From NCBI GenBank assembly GCA_009823395.1, contig CM020501.1:25015861-25079860 (forward strand): DNA of 64,000 nt. The letters run 5' to 3'. Shown in pieces: positions 51,327-62,795 of this stretch. The notes under the pieces were generated by a model. That model had not been told where the DNA came from, did no database searches, and was given only the letters and a program-made list of their open reading frames with translations. Both the position numbers and the translations under genes were made by a program. The stretch is from Thamnaconus septentrionalis. Taxonomy: Eukaryota > Chordata > Actinopteri > Tetraodontiformes > Monacanthidae. Numbering within the stretch: the stretch's first letter is position 1; every line of letters begins with the position of its first letter.

Positions 51327-51771
51327 TTGGGTGTAATATTTGGAGATTTCTAAAGAAGAAACAGCAACATCAAGTGGTTGCATTTTAGATTGCAGCGCTC
51401 TTTCACCCTCCCTTCTACCGAGCTTGCCAGTGAAATACGATGGCCTCGATGGATCAATACAACACCTCGTCCATCTTCTTCTTCTTTGGTTTATTTGAGA
51501 ACGCGAGCGTTCACCCTCAATACGAAATGCACTGTCAGGCGACCTGGATTGTCCACACAAGGCTGCCTTAGAAATGTGGCGGTGCAAGATGGCAGCTAAC
51601 TCGGAGCAAGACAGACCCATTTTAAGAAGACCCATTCTACAATAAAAGAAAATTTTTATTTTAATGTGAGTATACACTTTCATTGACGTATTTATGGGCG
51701 GTATATTAAGCTTTTATCAATGTAAAAATCATACATTTTTAAAATAATAAAGCCTTTAAATGAACTTTTCA
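51327..51771 (-). mobile_element. MITE-like DNA transposon copy 5 (long, reverse orientation)
   Basis: Reverse-complement counterpart of copy 1 at 2,458-2,920. It shares tcaagtggt.gcattttagattgcagcg, acctggattgtccacaca and aagatggcagctaact. The ends are more eroded. With copy 1 it represents the full-length form. Confidence 0.8.
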
Positions 51772-54700
51772 GTTGATTTCATAATATTGCCAAGACAAGA
51801 CAGCAAGTAACAATATCTTGTGACACTAATTCTTTGTATGTATGCCAAGCTTACTGTGTACAACAATGACATGAAGTATCAAATAATTACTTAGAATTCT
51901 TTCTCCTGAGCCACGAGCCCATTTAACGTACATTCTAATATCACAAAAACGTTCTCTGCATTGATGGTCAGAATGGGTCTTGTTGACAAAGGCAGCACTC
52001 ACTGTGACGTAACGTGGATAGAAACATTTCAATGGGGTGGCTGTGGAACGTCACCTTAAGTGGGATAAAAAAAAAAGAGCGATAACATAGATCAAAATGT
52101 TTTGGAAATTCCAGGAACCGGTTCAAAAGAGGAGAATCAGGCTCTTACAAACTCATGCCAAAAATGTGTTTTTCAAAAAAAAAAAAACCACCTGCCCAAG
52201 AGTACAAACTGCAACACTGCTTGAGCTCCTTCGAGGCACAAACTACCTGCAAAACTCTAATAGTGAAATGTAAAATAAAACCGTTTCAAGGCTGTTCTGT
52301 GGACACTTGGCTTTGATCCACGTGGAGAGCCTCTACACAGAGAAGAAAAAACAACTATGGCTGCTTTTCAACTTTATTCCTCTGCCTTTAAAAGAAAAAA
52401 AATGACTAAGAGGTAAGACTCCTTTTTCAAGTTTATACCTCGCTCTCATCTCTTCTGCTGTCTGGTCCCATCTCTCTGTTCTGCACAAACCTGGACAGGA
52501 GGAAGAGACAAGAGCTTTCTCTGGCAACTTTTCCTGGCAGGAAAAGAAAAATAGCAGCGAGCGATAACAGACCAGACACAGCTCCATCTGCTGAGCTGCC
52601 TTATCGATCGGCTGCGCATACATCTGTATCTTGTCCCGCTCTCCCATTCTGCCATCCAATCATCCGCCTGTCTATTTAGACCTGCGTGCATTGATTAGTT
52701 CATATTTGCACTGTCGGGTTGAGCGGTTGACAACGTTCCCCGTCCCGTCCGAGGGGTGACGCAAACTTGATTTCACCCCCGCCTTGCGTGCAACCTTTTC
52801 ATGCGATTCGCACCGTGGTGTGGCGCTACCGCCTCTGACGGCAGCGCCGTGCAGTGAAGACAGTCTTTCCGGTCTTGGGTGAGAAGGCCTCAGTTGATTC
52901 CTCGACACAGCAGCGGCAGGAGAACCGCTGGAGAAACTGAGAAATTCCTCTAATTTCGCTCAAAGTGAAAAACGAGGCAACAGTTGGTAACGGTCTTGCT
53001 AAAGGCTAGCACCTCCACCATGAACGTAATCAGGTCTGTTGCCCCCATTGGTACTGGGGGAAAAAAAGGCAAGAAAATTTCATATTAACAAAAACGACAA
53101 AAGAATACAAAATGAGTAACCTTCGGCCTGGAATCTCTTCTGCGTCCACGTCTGCTGTCTGTTGTACATCTCAGTCTTCACGGCGACTTTGATGCAGTAA
53201 AAGTGAACAAACACAGAGGCCGTAAAAGTTCAGACCGGGACAAACACTAATAGAACGCGGGGCAAGGGGGGTTTTATGTGGTTGAATTTATGCTCCGTGC
53301 CCGGCGAGTTTACACTGTAAAGACTTTTCAAGCCCGTCCTGTGACCGCACTGCAGCCCTTATAGACTAAATATTATGAACTCATCTGCCATAAAAATCGA
53401 TCTAGATCCCGGAGGACGGCAAAATGCAATCGGCCATAAAATGCAGCATGATGCTCTGGCATTTTTTTTTGTTTGTTTTCGGACCAAGCTGCATCTCCGC
53501 TTAGTTTCCATTATAATCCCATCAACTCAATAATAGATGTATGTGCTGGCTATAAATCTGCAGCTGAGAATTACAGGGCGCCTAAACAATTACGGTTTTG
53601 CTTGCTCGGTATCACGATATCTAGTTTCTGGCCAATGGCTTTCCGCGCAGTTCGTGGGCGCACCTGTCACCTCTAATCTAAAGGACAAAAGATGCTGATA
53701 CGACAGCAGAAAATGAGGTTACTTTGAGGGCTGCCTGGGCTCAGACTTGGAGAGAGACAGCGAGGAGCTCAAACGTCCTGAGGAAATCGCAGTGTAGAGA
53801 CGCCCTCCTTCCTGGCATCAAAAAAAGGAGAGAACCCAAGTTGTGTTCCAGGCACGTCCACCTGGGCGAAGGTCCCAGGGTAGGTACAGGACTCGCCGGG
53901 AGGGATTACATATAACCTCAGCTGACCCAGGAGGGGCTGGAAATCGTTGCATGTGAGGGGGGTAAAAAAAAAACAACAAAAGGCGAGGAGCGAATCGCCA
54001 AGGCTTAAGTACGACTTCCTGGACTTAGATAAGCGGAAGGAAATGGATGGGTGGACGGTATCTTGGTGGTACTGTGCAATGATTTTTCTTGAGACACATC
54101 CACAACTCACTCGCGCACAGCCTGACAATCCAAGGGTATGACAGTGTGTGTGAACAGGTGCCTCCAGCGCCGCATCTGAAATGATTCTGGCCAAACATCA
54201 ATCCAGTCATGTGATTTCCATTGATTTAAAACACAAAGCTTAATTTTCAATTTGTCTACGGATTTCTTTTATTATTTTTTTACCTCTCAATTAATCAGAC
54301 ATCAGAATTTTTATTTCACGAATTCATCTCCTTGGGGAGCTGTGGGGGGAGTTGTGGGGAGGGGCAGATCAGTTTCACGAGCGCGATCGATGAAGCATTG
54401 CCACAGTCGGCTGTCAATACGACCGCAGCTGCCCCCGCATTACAAATACACACAGAACCAGCGAGCAATTCACCGGTCTGTCGCCTTCCGCCGGCCTAAT
54501 CTGCTGGCTAAACACACGCGCACACCCATGCAGACGCTCATCGATCTGGTTCCGCGTCGCTCCTTTCAGCCAGGCAGATCGGGCCGTCTGACGGGGATAA
54601 AGAAGAAGAGGTAGCCGCGGTTCAAAACCTCAACGTCTCACCCATCCTTTCAGTAAAAAGAACTGACTTTATGGCAGGGCCGTGTGGAAACCTCGCTGCA

Positions 54701-56325
54701 AAAGCAGAGCCATCTGTGCAACCTATAACCACCGTGGCCGTGCGGCTCAGACAGTAAAGGAAAGTCCTGACTTAGAAAATAGGATTCACATAAAAAAAAT
54801 GATGCGAGAATTAACGAGAAGCATTTTCCCTACTTCAGGGCTTAATAAGCTTTAAATGGCATGGATGCAACATTTAATGAGCAATGAGGTGTGGTCAGAG
54901 CAGTGACACATCATTAAAAAAAAGAAAAAGAAAAGAAAACTAATACTTTGTCAATTTCCCATAAAACTAGCCGGAACCCTTCGGGCATGTGTGCTCTGAA
55001 AAGGAACAGCAGGTGATGTAGTAAGAAAAACTCTTTTGGTACAATTGATTCTAATTGGTTTTCACTAAGGGCATGATCACTGAATTTAAGAGATTTTTCT
55101 TGTCAATTATTCATCAAACATTTCAGTGCACGGTCGATTATCTTTTTAAGCTTCCATGCAGGTTTAGACTGATTTGATCCTTTCGCGATGCTGTCTATGT
55201 TGGTGCCAAGTGAATTTACAGGACTGGTCATGTCAACTTTCACTGCAGATACAGAATCAGTTTGTTTTCCTGAGGTGTATTGAATGGGATGAGTGAAAAG
55301 GAAGAATCAGTGAACACGAGTTCATGTTCGCTAATTATAAGCGCAGGTTCAAGAACTGTATGTACATTTCACACTCATGCTACTGCTGTTACTAGTGCTG
55401 TCATTGGTTCTTCTTAGCTTTGAATCATGACCTGGTTATTTGCTGTGCATTTTAGGTCTTTATACATGAAGGCAGCTAATTGCCCCCATTTTAATGGCTG
55501 GTTGAGCAGACACGTTTAGAGGGGTGAATTGTTTGTACAACATGAAACACACACTGCCCGCACTGCTTTCAACGTGCACAACAATAAAGAGATTTATGGT
55601 TTCAATGACTCACAAAAAAAGCATGAGGATACAGTACGCTACCTGATGAGAGGTTCTGGGGTGTTGTGTTGTTATCTGTAAACCATGTTGAAACGCAACC
55701 ATCCTTCCAACCAGGGCGGCAAGTCAGAAGAACACACTGATCAAAAAAAAAAGCTGAACCGGAAGAGAACTTGGCAATTTCAGTTGGATGGTAGCGCAAG
55801 CTGCTGCCAAGTTATTCATCAAAAGAGAATCCGTGCCATATTTGTGTTTTTGACTGACCTTTGCACGATACGTTCTGACTGGGAATAAATATTTGAAACC
55901 CACTGCTGTTGGTGTTCTGTTCTCCCTGCCACAGACCAAGGTTTGCACATGAAAAGAGTCAAAAAAAAATCATTTCAAATCACTGCACTGAAACAGAAGC
56001 CTGTAGAGAAAAAAAAAATGAAGGAAGAGCCAAAGTTTAATCAATATGAACATCAGAACTTCGTATCGGGTGTGTGTTTGAAAAGCCCATTACTTCCCCG
56101 GGAACACCTTGGACGGAATCAAATGAATCCATTGCTTCTAAGGCATTTCATGAATAACTTCATTTTCATCATGAAAAATTCAACAATTCTTTTGCACATT
56201 ACAGGCCCGGCAAATCAAAACGGTGAATATAGTTTTCTGTACAAAGGAATGTTTGTTGCTAAGTGGCCGCTGATGGGATGGCAGCAAATATTGCTGCTGT
56301 CATATTTCTTCTCCAGTGAAATGTT

Positions 56326-56328
<3 letters not shown>

Positions 56329-56402
<74 letters not shown>
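56329..56402. repeat. Compound (CA)n(TA)n microsatellite
   Basis: About 54 bp of CA followed by 20 bp of TA. Confidence 0.95.
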
Positions 56403-57073
56403 GCCTCCCCTTTGTGCTCCCACCACACGCCTCACCTCCTCACCCTTCCTCTTAACACTCACAGTTTTTAAGCATTGCACCCCCCCCCCGGGATGTGACA
56501 GGGCCGTATTAGGATCGGGGAGGTAGACCGCCAAGGGTGACACGACAAGAATCATGCACCGCGCTCTTTAACGGACGGCTGGTTGGCGACCCCCCGCACA
56601 CGATCCCCCGTTTCCTCCCCCAGCGGCCTCCCACTCCAACTCTCCAGCCGCCTTAACCTGCCAAGCCAAGTATGACAAGCAGGCTGTGTCGAGCCAACGA
56701 GCGCAGGAAGCGGCAGACTGGACTAATCAAATCTCAGGCAGAGGGGGCGGGGCGAGGGCGGGGTGGGGGGGTGCAAACCCCGGTGAGAACGACGTTGGGG
56801 GTAAAACTGAACGATATTCAGGTAGACGCAAAGAGGCAGGAGGTAGATGATGCAATGGTGAGACAGAGGGGGGTGGAGAGGGGGGGCGGAGAGGGGGGTG
56901 TGCAGAGAGGAACAGAGGGAAGAGGGAAGATTATGTCTGTCCTTGTCCAAAGAGGATAATGAGGTGAGTGGAGCTGAGCCGACCCCAGCATGGCAAATCC
57001 CAGAGCGCACCTGCTGCCCGGGTTTGGCGCTGCGCACGGCCCTGACACACATTACTGAGTTGGCCACTTTATT

Positions 57074-57125
57074 TCTCTCTCTCTCTCTCCCTCCCTCTCT
57101 CTCCCCCCCATCTCTCTCTCTCTCT
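57074..57125. repeat. (CT)n-rich tract
   Basis: CT with CCC interruptions. Confidence 0.9.
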
Positions 57126-57653
57126 GACGGTTTAGTGTCTCAAGCGCTGAGCGCAAACACGGACAAAAAAAAAATGGGCAGAGGGTCAAACGTGGACATG
57201 TTGTTGGGGGGGGCAGCAGGAAAACCATCAAATATTTAGGAGTAATTATAGGTATGGCACTGCGAGGGAGCACTGTGCTCGACATCCTGTCACAACGAAG
57301 AAGGAACTGTTTTTGAAAGTCACATTGCGAGGCTTTTTTTTTTTTTTTTTAAAAAACAATTTAATTAAAAGGCTAAAAGAACCAACCATCACGAGGCGAA
57401 ACTCCAGTGAATCAGCCTTGCACAATTCATTTCTCCAAAAAAAACCAAAAACCTCAGTTCTCGGACGCAAGAACGAAGGTCTCTGACACGCTAAAGATTG
57501 ATTCCCAGGTCGAAAAAATGGGAGTAAGGAGGATGAGATAAGAATCTGAACACGCAACCCCTTCCCCTCCCTCCCGTATCTGCGCCCATTATTTTCCTTT
57601 CTAGTCTTTAGTGCGCGACGCAAAAGTGGAGCGGGTGGAAGACTGAGCCTCAC

Positions 57654-57696
57654 CTGGAGCAGCTGGGCTCTGCCAGCGCCGTTCCATTGAACTGAA
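57654..57696 (-). CDS. utrn: Candidate small 5' coding exon of the same gene (utrophin exon 2A-like), 43 nt
   Basis: Reading the minus strand, a pyrimidine-rich stretch and acceptor (taaacag) precede 43 nt that end CTCCAG before a strong donor gtgagg. An ATG at 57,687 opens MERRWQSPAAP and leaves one spare G. That G joins the AT of the 16.27-kb exon to make Asp and continues DEREDVQKK without a stop. The phase is therefore right for this family. The exon also joins in frame to the candidate exon at 61,158. Human utrophin-A likewise has a short A-specific second exon before a giant intron, but the peptide does not resemble human MAKYGEHEASP. Nothing but splice signals and phase supports it. 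A second possible acceptor lies 5 nt inside. It needs RNA evidence. Confidence 0.45.
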
Positions 57697-57845
57697 CTGT
57701 TTATTTTTTAAAAAATGAAAAAATAATGAAATTCTGAGCAATCAACTGACAAGAAGGAGAGCGAAAGAAAACCTTACAAACAGATTTGCACAAGAGAGGC
57801 TCTCACAACAAAAATAAAACAACTCTGGAAGTGAAAAAAGGAGTA

Positions 57846-58230
57846 GGCTTTTGTTGTCAAACTCTGGCCCACGGCACAAATTTGGCCCGCGAGGCAAATT
57901 ATACAAAGTATTATACAGCACATGTAGTGCAAATACTACAAATCCCAGAATGCCCTGCTGGTATTTTGCTGCGTCAATCAGTTTATTGAAGGATATTATT
58001 ATGACTTAAATGGTTCCTTGTTGTTACTTTATTTTTAAATTTATTATCAGCACGTAGAAAAAGGTGATTGTTTTTTTAAATTTGAAATTCAATTTTGCAT
58101 GTGTGCAATATTAAGTTTAAGTTTGTTGTATAGAACTAGTCTTTGCTTGTTCTATATTGAGGTTAAACAATACTCTTTGGGTCCAGATGAAAAGGTTCAC
58201 TGTTCTATCTGGAGGAAGACTTTTTCTTTT
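57846..58230 (+). mobile_element. hAT-type remnant, family B, copy 2
   Basis: It starts ttgttgtcaaactctggccc and contains aatttggcccgcgaggcaa and aatcccagaatgccctgctg. The right part (tgggtccagatgaaaaggtt, tctatctggagg) matches copy 3 in reverse. Confidence 0.7.
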
Positions 58231-59045
58231 AGCTGGCTGGCCGGTTCTCCTCTCACGAGAGAACTGGCTGCACCACGAGAGCGAGGGAGACCTTTGAGTG
58301 AGCTTCCAGCCGCCTCGTCCTGCATTTGCAACTGCAAATAACGCTGCAGGTTCTATAGGAGGGGGTGGAGGGAAGGGGCGGGGGTTCCATCGGCGGGCGG
58401 GAAGGAAAACAAAACGGGCGTTTTGCACGACGCGACGCTTCAAATTGTTTATCGAGCTCCAACACCTCCCCCTCGGCTCCACAGCGCAGGGCGAGACTGT
58501 TTTATATCAAAAAGAACGGGTACGAAAAAGCGCAATCCATTTTCTAATGCATTTTTAATGTATGTGTCTCTTTAAACTGACAGCCGCACATTTTCATAGT
58601 TGTTTTCACAATCACAACTCGATTGAGCTTTTTTTTTTTTTTAGAGAGAGAGAGAGAGAGAGAGAAAAACTGCAGCCGCCATCTCTCTTTAACATTTAAT
58701 ATTATTCAGTCATACTGGGTATTTTTATGTTAAGTTTTAAATCTGTGTGATTTGCACCATGGTCTGACTTCATTTGAATTTTTTGCTGCTTGTTTTCCCC
58801 CGTGGCGGCCCCCGCAGTTAAAACTTCCTTTGCTTTTATTGTTTAGCGGTGATGATTCAGCTCCACCTGGCACCGTGATTGATGTCTGTTTTCATATTTA
58901 TCTTTTTGGATGGGCGAAGGCGTTCCTGCTTCACTTTCCCTCAAACTTTTAAAAGAATCCCACATAGTGATGAGATTTAAAGCAGGTGTGGTGCAACAGG
59001 AGACCTGCGCAAAACTGAATACCCTGCATTTGCATGTCCTGTTTT

Positions 59046-59426
59046 CAGCTGGTTAGGGTTACACACGGTTAACAACTGCGGCCCAGGGGCCTTATGTGGC
59101 CCGTTAAGCTTTTAAATCCGGCCCGCTAAACTTGGAGAAATTATGTAGAGTCAAACATAAAATAGCTGTATTTCGTCATGTTTTCAGTGTTTTCAGAGTC
59201 ATTTCAATAAAGAGCTAAATACCATGGGGCTTCAAAAACACTGATTTTGTTGCAACTTTTGTTCATTTTCAATTGACATTAAACAAGTTTTCTACAGATC
59301 CCATGAGATATTTTTTTCCTCCTATGAGGTGGCTCACCAAAACACTCATCTGCTGCTGCTCCAGCCCCTCTGTCGCATTTTAGAAATCACTGTGGCCCCA
59401 CCAGTCAAAAAGTTTGCCCACCCCTG
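59046..59426 (+). mobile_element. hAT-type non-autonomous element, family A, copy 2
   Basis: It ends ccagtcaaaaagtttgccca then cccctg, a typical hAT terminus. The interior is closely similar to 21,221-21,594. The left boundary is uncertain and no target duplication is visible. Confidence 0.75.
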
Positions 59427-60229
59427 CCCTAGACCCTCTCAGTTGCTGTCTTGTTTTAAAGGGGCTTCCATTTGTACCCAAGGCACAGACAGACACAACA
59501 TAGTGACTTTTAATTGGATCTTTTAAACATAAATGTAAACACTCAACTGATTTCCTGCACATTAGTCTTACCTGACTGATATTTGAGTCTGTCTGTTTGC
59601 TTGTATGATGCATGACATCACGATGCCTTGAGGGACTTTTATCACACCTGGTAAAATGCATAGTTGTGGTTTGAAATGAATCCTTAGTGAAATACATTCA
59701 CTGATATCTGCTCTGACTCATTAGCCCATAAGGACGATGTAAGGACGTTATCTCTGTAGGTGGGGTGGGAGGGTTTTCCAGCAAACATGTTGCTCTATAC
59801 AGCATCAGTATCAGTTCAGTCATTTTTCACCACTTGAAGGAACACCTCACTATTCCCTCTGGATAACCGCCGTGCTCTTGTACCCTCACGCTGCAGCGGC
59901 TGCCACAATGGGGTTAATTTTAATTGGCTGTCAGTCCAGGTGAGGCACCAAGAAAAAAAATAACAATTCTCAGGCTGCGAGTAATGATTTCACAGTATGG
60001 AGAGTGAGTTTGGAATGGGGCGGGGGTGGCGGGTGGGGGCACTGCACAGCTGCTTAGCTGAGGGCTTCATTAAGTCCTGGTTAAAGCTTCACTTCCAAAG
60101 AGGGGAACACACTCAGAGTGAGCTGTCACTGCTTCGTGTAGAGGAGGGGAAACACAACAAGAGATTAGAAAGAGAGGGGAAGGGGCGTAGACGCCAGCAG
60201 ATAGTGTGGGCGAGACAGGAGAGCACGGC

Positions 60230-60255
60230 GCACACACACACACACACACACACAC
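60230..60255. repeat. (CA)n microsatellite
   Basis: CA dinucleotides, 13 units. Confidence 0.95.
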
Positions 60256-60310
60256 TAACGAAGGTAGCCCAATGAGATGCAAGGCCGCTCAAATGTTACT
60301 GACATCAGAC

Positions 60311-60666
60311 CAGGGGTGTCACAGTGGGGCCAAAATGTCAAACTTGGACAAAGCCGCGGGCCAGCATTGATATTTATTGGGAAAAATCTGCCTCCAGATA
60401 GAACAGTGAACCTTTTCATATGGACCCAAACAAGTTTTGCTTCAACACTGAATATGAAACTAGCTTAACACTATACAATAAATAACTTCATATTTCACAC
60501 ATCAAATTTCAAATAAAAAAACGCATTAAAATAAATAAATTGTAACTTTAAAAAAAAAAAAAAAACCTTTTTACACGGGCTGACAGAAAGCGGTGGAGTT
60601 GAGGGGGCAAAAATACTTACATTGCTGGCCAAATTTGGCCCGCGGGCCAGAGTTTGATACATATGC
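60311..60666 (-). mobile_element. hAT-type remnant, family B, copy 3
   Basis: Begins caggggtgtcacagtggggc and ends ttggcccgcgggccagagtt then tgatac. It includes tccagatagaacagtgaacc, the reverse complement of the copy at 57.85 kb. A poly-A run lies inside. Confidence 0.7.
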
Positions 60667-60691
60667 ATGTGACGAGACGAACATGTGTTGC

Positions 60692-60693
<2 letters not shown>

Positions 60694-60740
<47 letters not shown>
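60694..60740. repeat. (CA)n microsatellite
   Basis: CA dinucleotides, about 23 units, next to the CpG-rich block. Confidence 0.95.
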
Positions 60741-60744
<4 letters not shown>

Positions 60745-61157
60745 GACCAATTTACGTGCCACTAAATGACACCTGCAGATGTCGCGCGACAATCCCCCCT
60801 CCCCAGGCGCGCGCGAGGCAAAAATGCCGAGGAATGCCGCGCTTCCCGGCACGTCTCGCGCCACCACAACCGCCAGCACGGCCGCCTGTTGTCGCCGCCG
60901 CCGAGTTTGTCAAACAACCCGAAATAAAACGTTCACTCGGCTCCCTGAATGTCAGTTTAATAAAATTCAATTCACACTGCCGCGAGGGGTCTTGACAGTG
61001 GCTCGCGGGCTGCTCCGCCTCCCCGTGACAGACGACCGCCGCCACAGCTGGACGGAGTTGACGGCAGGAAACGTCGAGAAGCATCATCACTTCAAAGTGC
61101 TCGTCAAAGCATCGCGAGGCAGTTATGAAGAGAAACAAAAACGGGGGGGCGTCTTAC

Positions 61158-61172
61158 CTGCAAACGTGTCAT
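61158..61172 (-). CDS. utrn: Candidate coding end of the first exon (MTRLQ) with strong donor
   Basis: This is the coding part of the proposed first exon in the CpG-rich block. The donor is a full consensus, TTGCAG before gtaagac. The ATG at 61,172 has A at -3 and reads ATG ACA CGT TTG CAG up to the donor. Spliced to 57,696 it continues TTC AGT TCA ATG GAA without a stop and on into the CH1 exons, so the whole chain is one open frame. A short upstream frame, MPSCEE, starts at 61,189 in a weak context, and its TGA overlaps this ATG (ATGA). If this ATG is not used, translation would start in the next exon and this exon would be untranslated, as in human utrophin exon 1A. Confidence 0.35.
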
Positions 61173-61173
61173 T

Positions 61174-61191
61174 CTTCGCAGCTCGGCATCC
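61174..61191 (-). other. Upstream open frame MPSCEE with stop overlapping the candidate main ATG
   Basis: On the minus strand the first ATG in the proposed 5'UTR opens a six-codon frame. Its TGA shares bases with the ATG proposed for the main frame, giving an ATGA overlap. Its own start context is weak (C at -3). Such overlaps can allow termination-reinitiation. It is only meaningful if the exon at 61,158 is real. Confidence 0.25.
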
Positions 61192-61198
61192 GTTAATC

Positions 61199-61225
61199 CG
61201 AGCCGAGCCGAGCCGAGCCGAGCCG
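61199..61225. repeat. (GAGCC)n repeat in the putative 5'UTR
   Basis: About five tandem pentamers 27 bp upstream of the candidate start on the minus strand (GGCTC on the transcript). Confidence 0.9.
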
Positions 61226-61627
61226 CTGAGCCGCTCAGCGCGGCTGAACAGGTGAACGCCGCCGCCGGAGGTGGTGATCCCCCGCCCTTCCCCACACCCC
61301 CTCCCCAAAAAATCCGCCTCTTTACTTCAAAAGAAGAAGAAGAAGAAGCCACGCGTAAAACGTAACCTTCCGCGCCTTTCAACGGCACCTCTTCTGTCAC
61401 CTCACTAAATAAATAGGTCCAACACGGAGGGATGAGTGGGTGGAGGTGGTGGTGGTGGTGGTGGGGGGTGTTGTTGCGACTCACTCCCGTGGCTTCTCCA
61501 CGGCCACTACGGTCCCCGCCGGAGTGAGAGAGAGACACACACACAGGGGGACTAGACTTCTGTTCCGCCTCCTCCGCGTTCTCCTCCTCCGGCTGCGGTC
61601 TGCCGGGGTCCGGCGTTTAACAGCTCG

Positions 61628-61629
<2 letters not shown>

Positions 61630-61680
<51 letters not shown>
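61630..61680. repeat. (CT)n microsatellite at the promoter edge
   Basis: About 25 CT units; GA-rich on the gene's strand upstream of the CpG block. Confidence 0.95.
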
Positions 61681-61685
<5 letters not shown>

Positions 61686-61981
61686 GCCCTCAATCGCTCC
61701 CTCTCCTAAGTCCATTAACGTTGTGTTCTGAATAAAAGAACACAACTGTCCTTGGGCGTAGTTGGGCACTAGTTGGGCACTAGTTGCCTACAGTCAAAAC
61801 TGCCCTTCCTGGGGGGGGGATAGATCAATTGAGAGGTTGTGAGATCAGTTTTGAAAAAAAAAAAAAGGAAATAGACTCATCAATATCAACAGCAGCCCAG
61901 AACATTTCAGTTTTGTAACAATCAAAGTCAAATCAAATATGAACGTCCTTGTGAAACTAAATTGTACAAATGCATCTAAAT

Positions 61982-62367
61982 CAGGGGGTGGGCAAACTTT
62001 TTGACTGGTGGGGCCACAGTGGGTTGTTAAATGTGCCAGAGGGGCTGGAGCAGCAGCAGATGGATGGAGTGTTTTGGTGAGCCACCTCATAGGAGGAAAA
62101 AATACATCATGGGATATGTAGGAAACATGTTGCTTTAATGACAATTGAAAATGAACCAAAGCAAAGTTTCAACAAAATCAGTGTCCTTGAAGCCCCAAGG
62201 TGTTTAACTCTTTATTGAAATGAATCTGAAAACACTGAAAAATGGATGAAATGCAGCTATTTTATGACTGACTCACTATTAACATCATTGCTTCAAGTTC
62301 GGCGGGCCGTATTCTAAAAGTTTAACACGCTGCATATGGCCCCCGGGCCGTAGTTCGCCCATGGCTG
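61982..62367 (-). mobile_element. hAT-type non-autonomous element, family A, copy 3, with 8-bp target duplication
   Basis: It begins cagggggtgggcaaactttt and ends ttcgcccatggctg, imperfect inverted ends. It is flanked on both sides by ATCTAAAT (61,974-61,981 and 62,368-62,375). At 386 bp with clear duplications it is the best-preserved member of the family here. Confidence 0.85.
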
Positions 62368-62772
62368 ATCTAAATCCTGATGTCATCATCAATAACATCA
62401 AAATAAATCTGCCGAGCCAATTGCATACTTGTTACAACACAGCTACAAAAGTTTAGTTGCTTTTTTAAAGTGTGTCATAATTGACTGATTCATCTGCTCC
62501 GCCTCCTCTCATCTTCCAGTCGGGAGAACAACGTGATGCCACCCTAGGGAAACTGTCCATGTTGCCCATCCATTAATACACCCACGGCCGACCACTATAC
62601 TCATAACGTTTTCATAAACACATGCCTGGTAAAAAAAAAAAAAAGATCTTCCCTTCCCTTCAAAGCTAGTTTGAACAATTTTCCGCAGATTTCAACCATA
62701 AACATCAAGCATCCCAGTCAAATAAAAGAGAGAGAATGATTGATGGACTATTGTATTCGCTTATGCACTGGA

Positions 62773-62795
62773 CTGCTGCTGCTGCTGCTGCTGCT
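62773..62795. repeat. (CTG)n microsatellite
   Basis: About 8 uninterrupted CTG units. Confidence 0.95.

Larger units (their letters stand above)
42401..57653 (-). other. Long intron, 5' part: repeats and unique sequence
   Basis: Contains a direct repeat pair (43.74 and 48.26 kb), an hAT remnant at 45.2 kb, a long MITE copy at 51.3 kb and large CA/TA and CT tracts. CpG-richer patches around 50.4-50.8 kb and 52.7-52.9 kb are too short to call promoters. No splice-bounded exon of known family was recognised. Confidence 0.6.
57697..61157 (-). other. Putative first intron (about 3.5 kb)
   Basis: Lies between the two candidate 5' exons. It holds two family-B and one family-A hAT remnants and two CA microsatellites. 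It is intronic only if both flanking exons are real. Confidence 0.4.
60780..61640 (-). promoter_or_regulatory. CpG-rich putative promoter and first exon/5'UTR region
   Basis: This stretch is much richer in CpG than its surroundings, with runs such as gccgccggag, cgcgcgcgag and repeated GAGCC. It surrounds the strong minus-strand donor at 61,158. The 5' untranslated part of the first exon should lie just right of 61,172, where a (GAGCC)n repeat at 61,199-61,225, a GAA run, a GGT run and a long CT tract at 61,630-61,680 follow. No TATA box is obvious, as expected for a CpG-island promoter. The transcription start cannot be placed from sequence alone. Confidence 0.55.

Noticed and set aside
56900..57240. 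Frame with a Leu/Ser-rich run near 57.1 kb
   Set aside because: It is the translation of a CT-rich tract.
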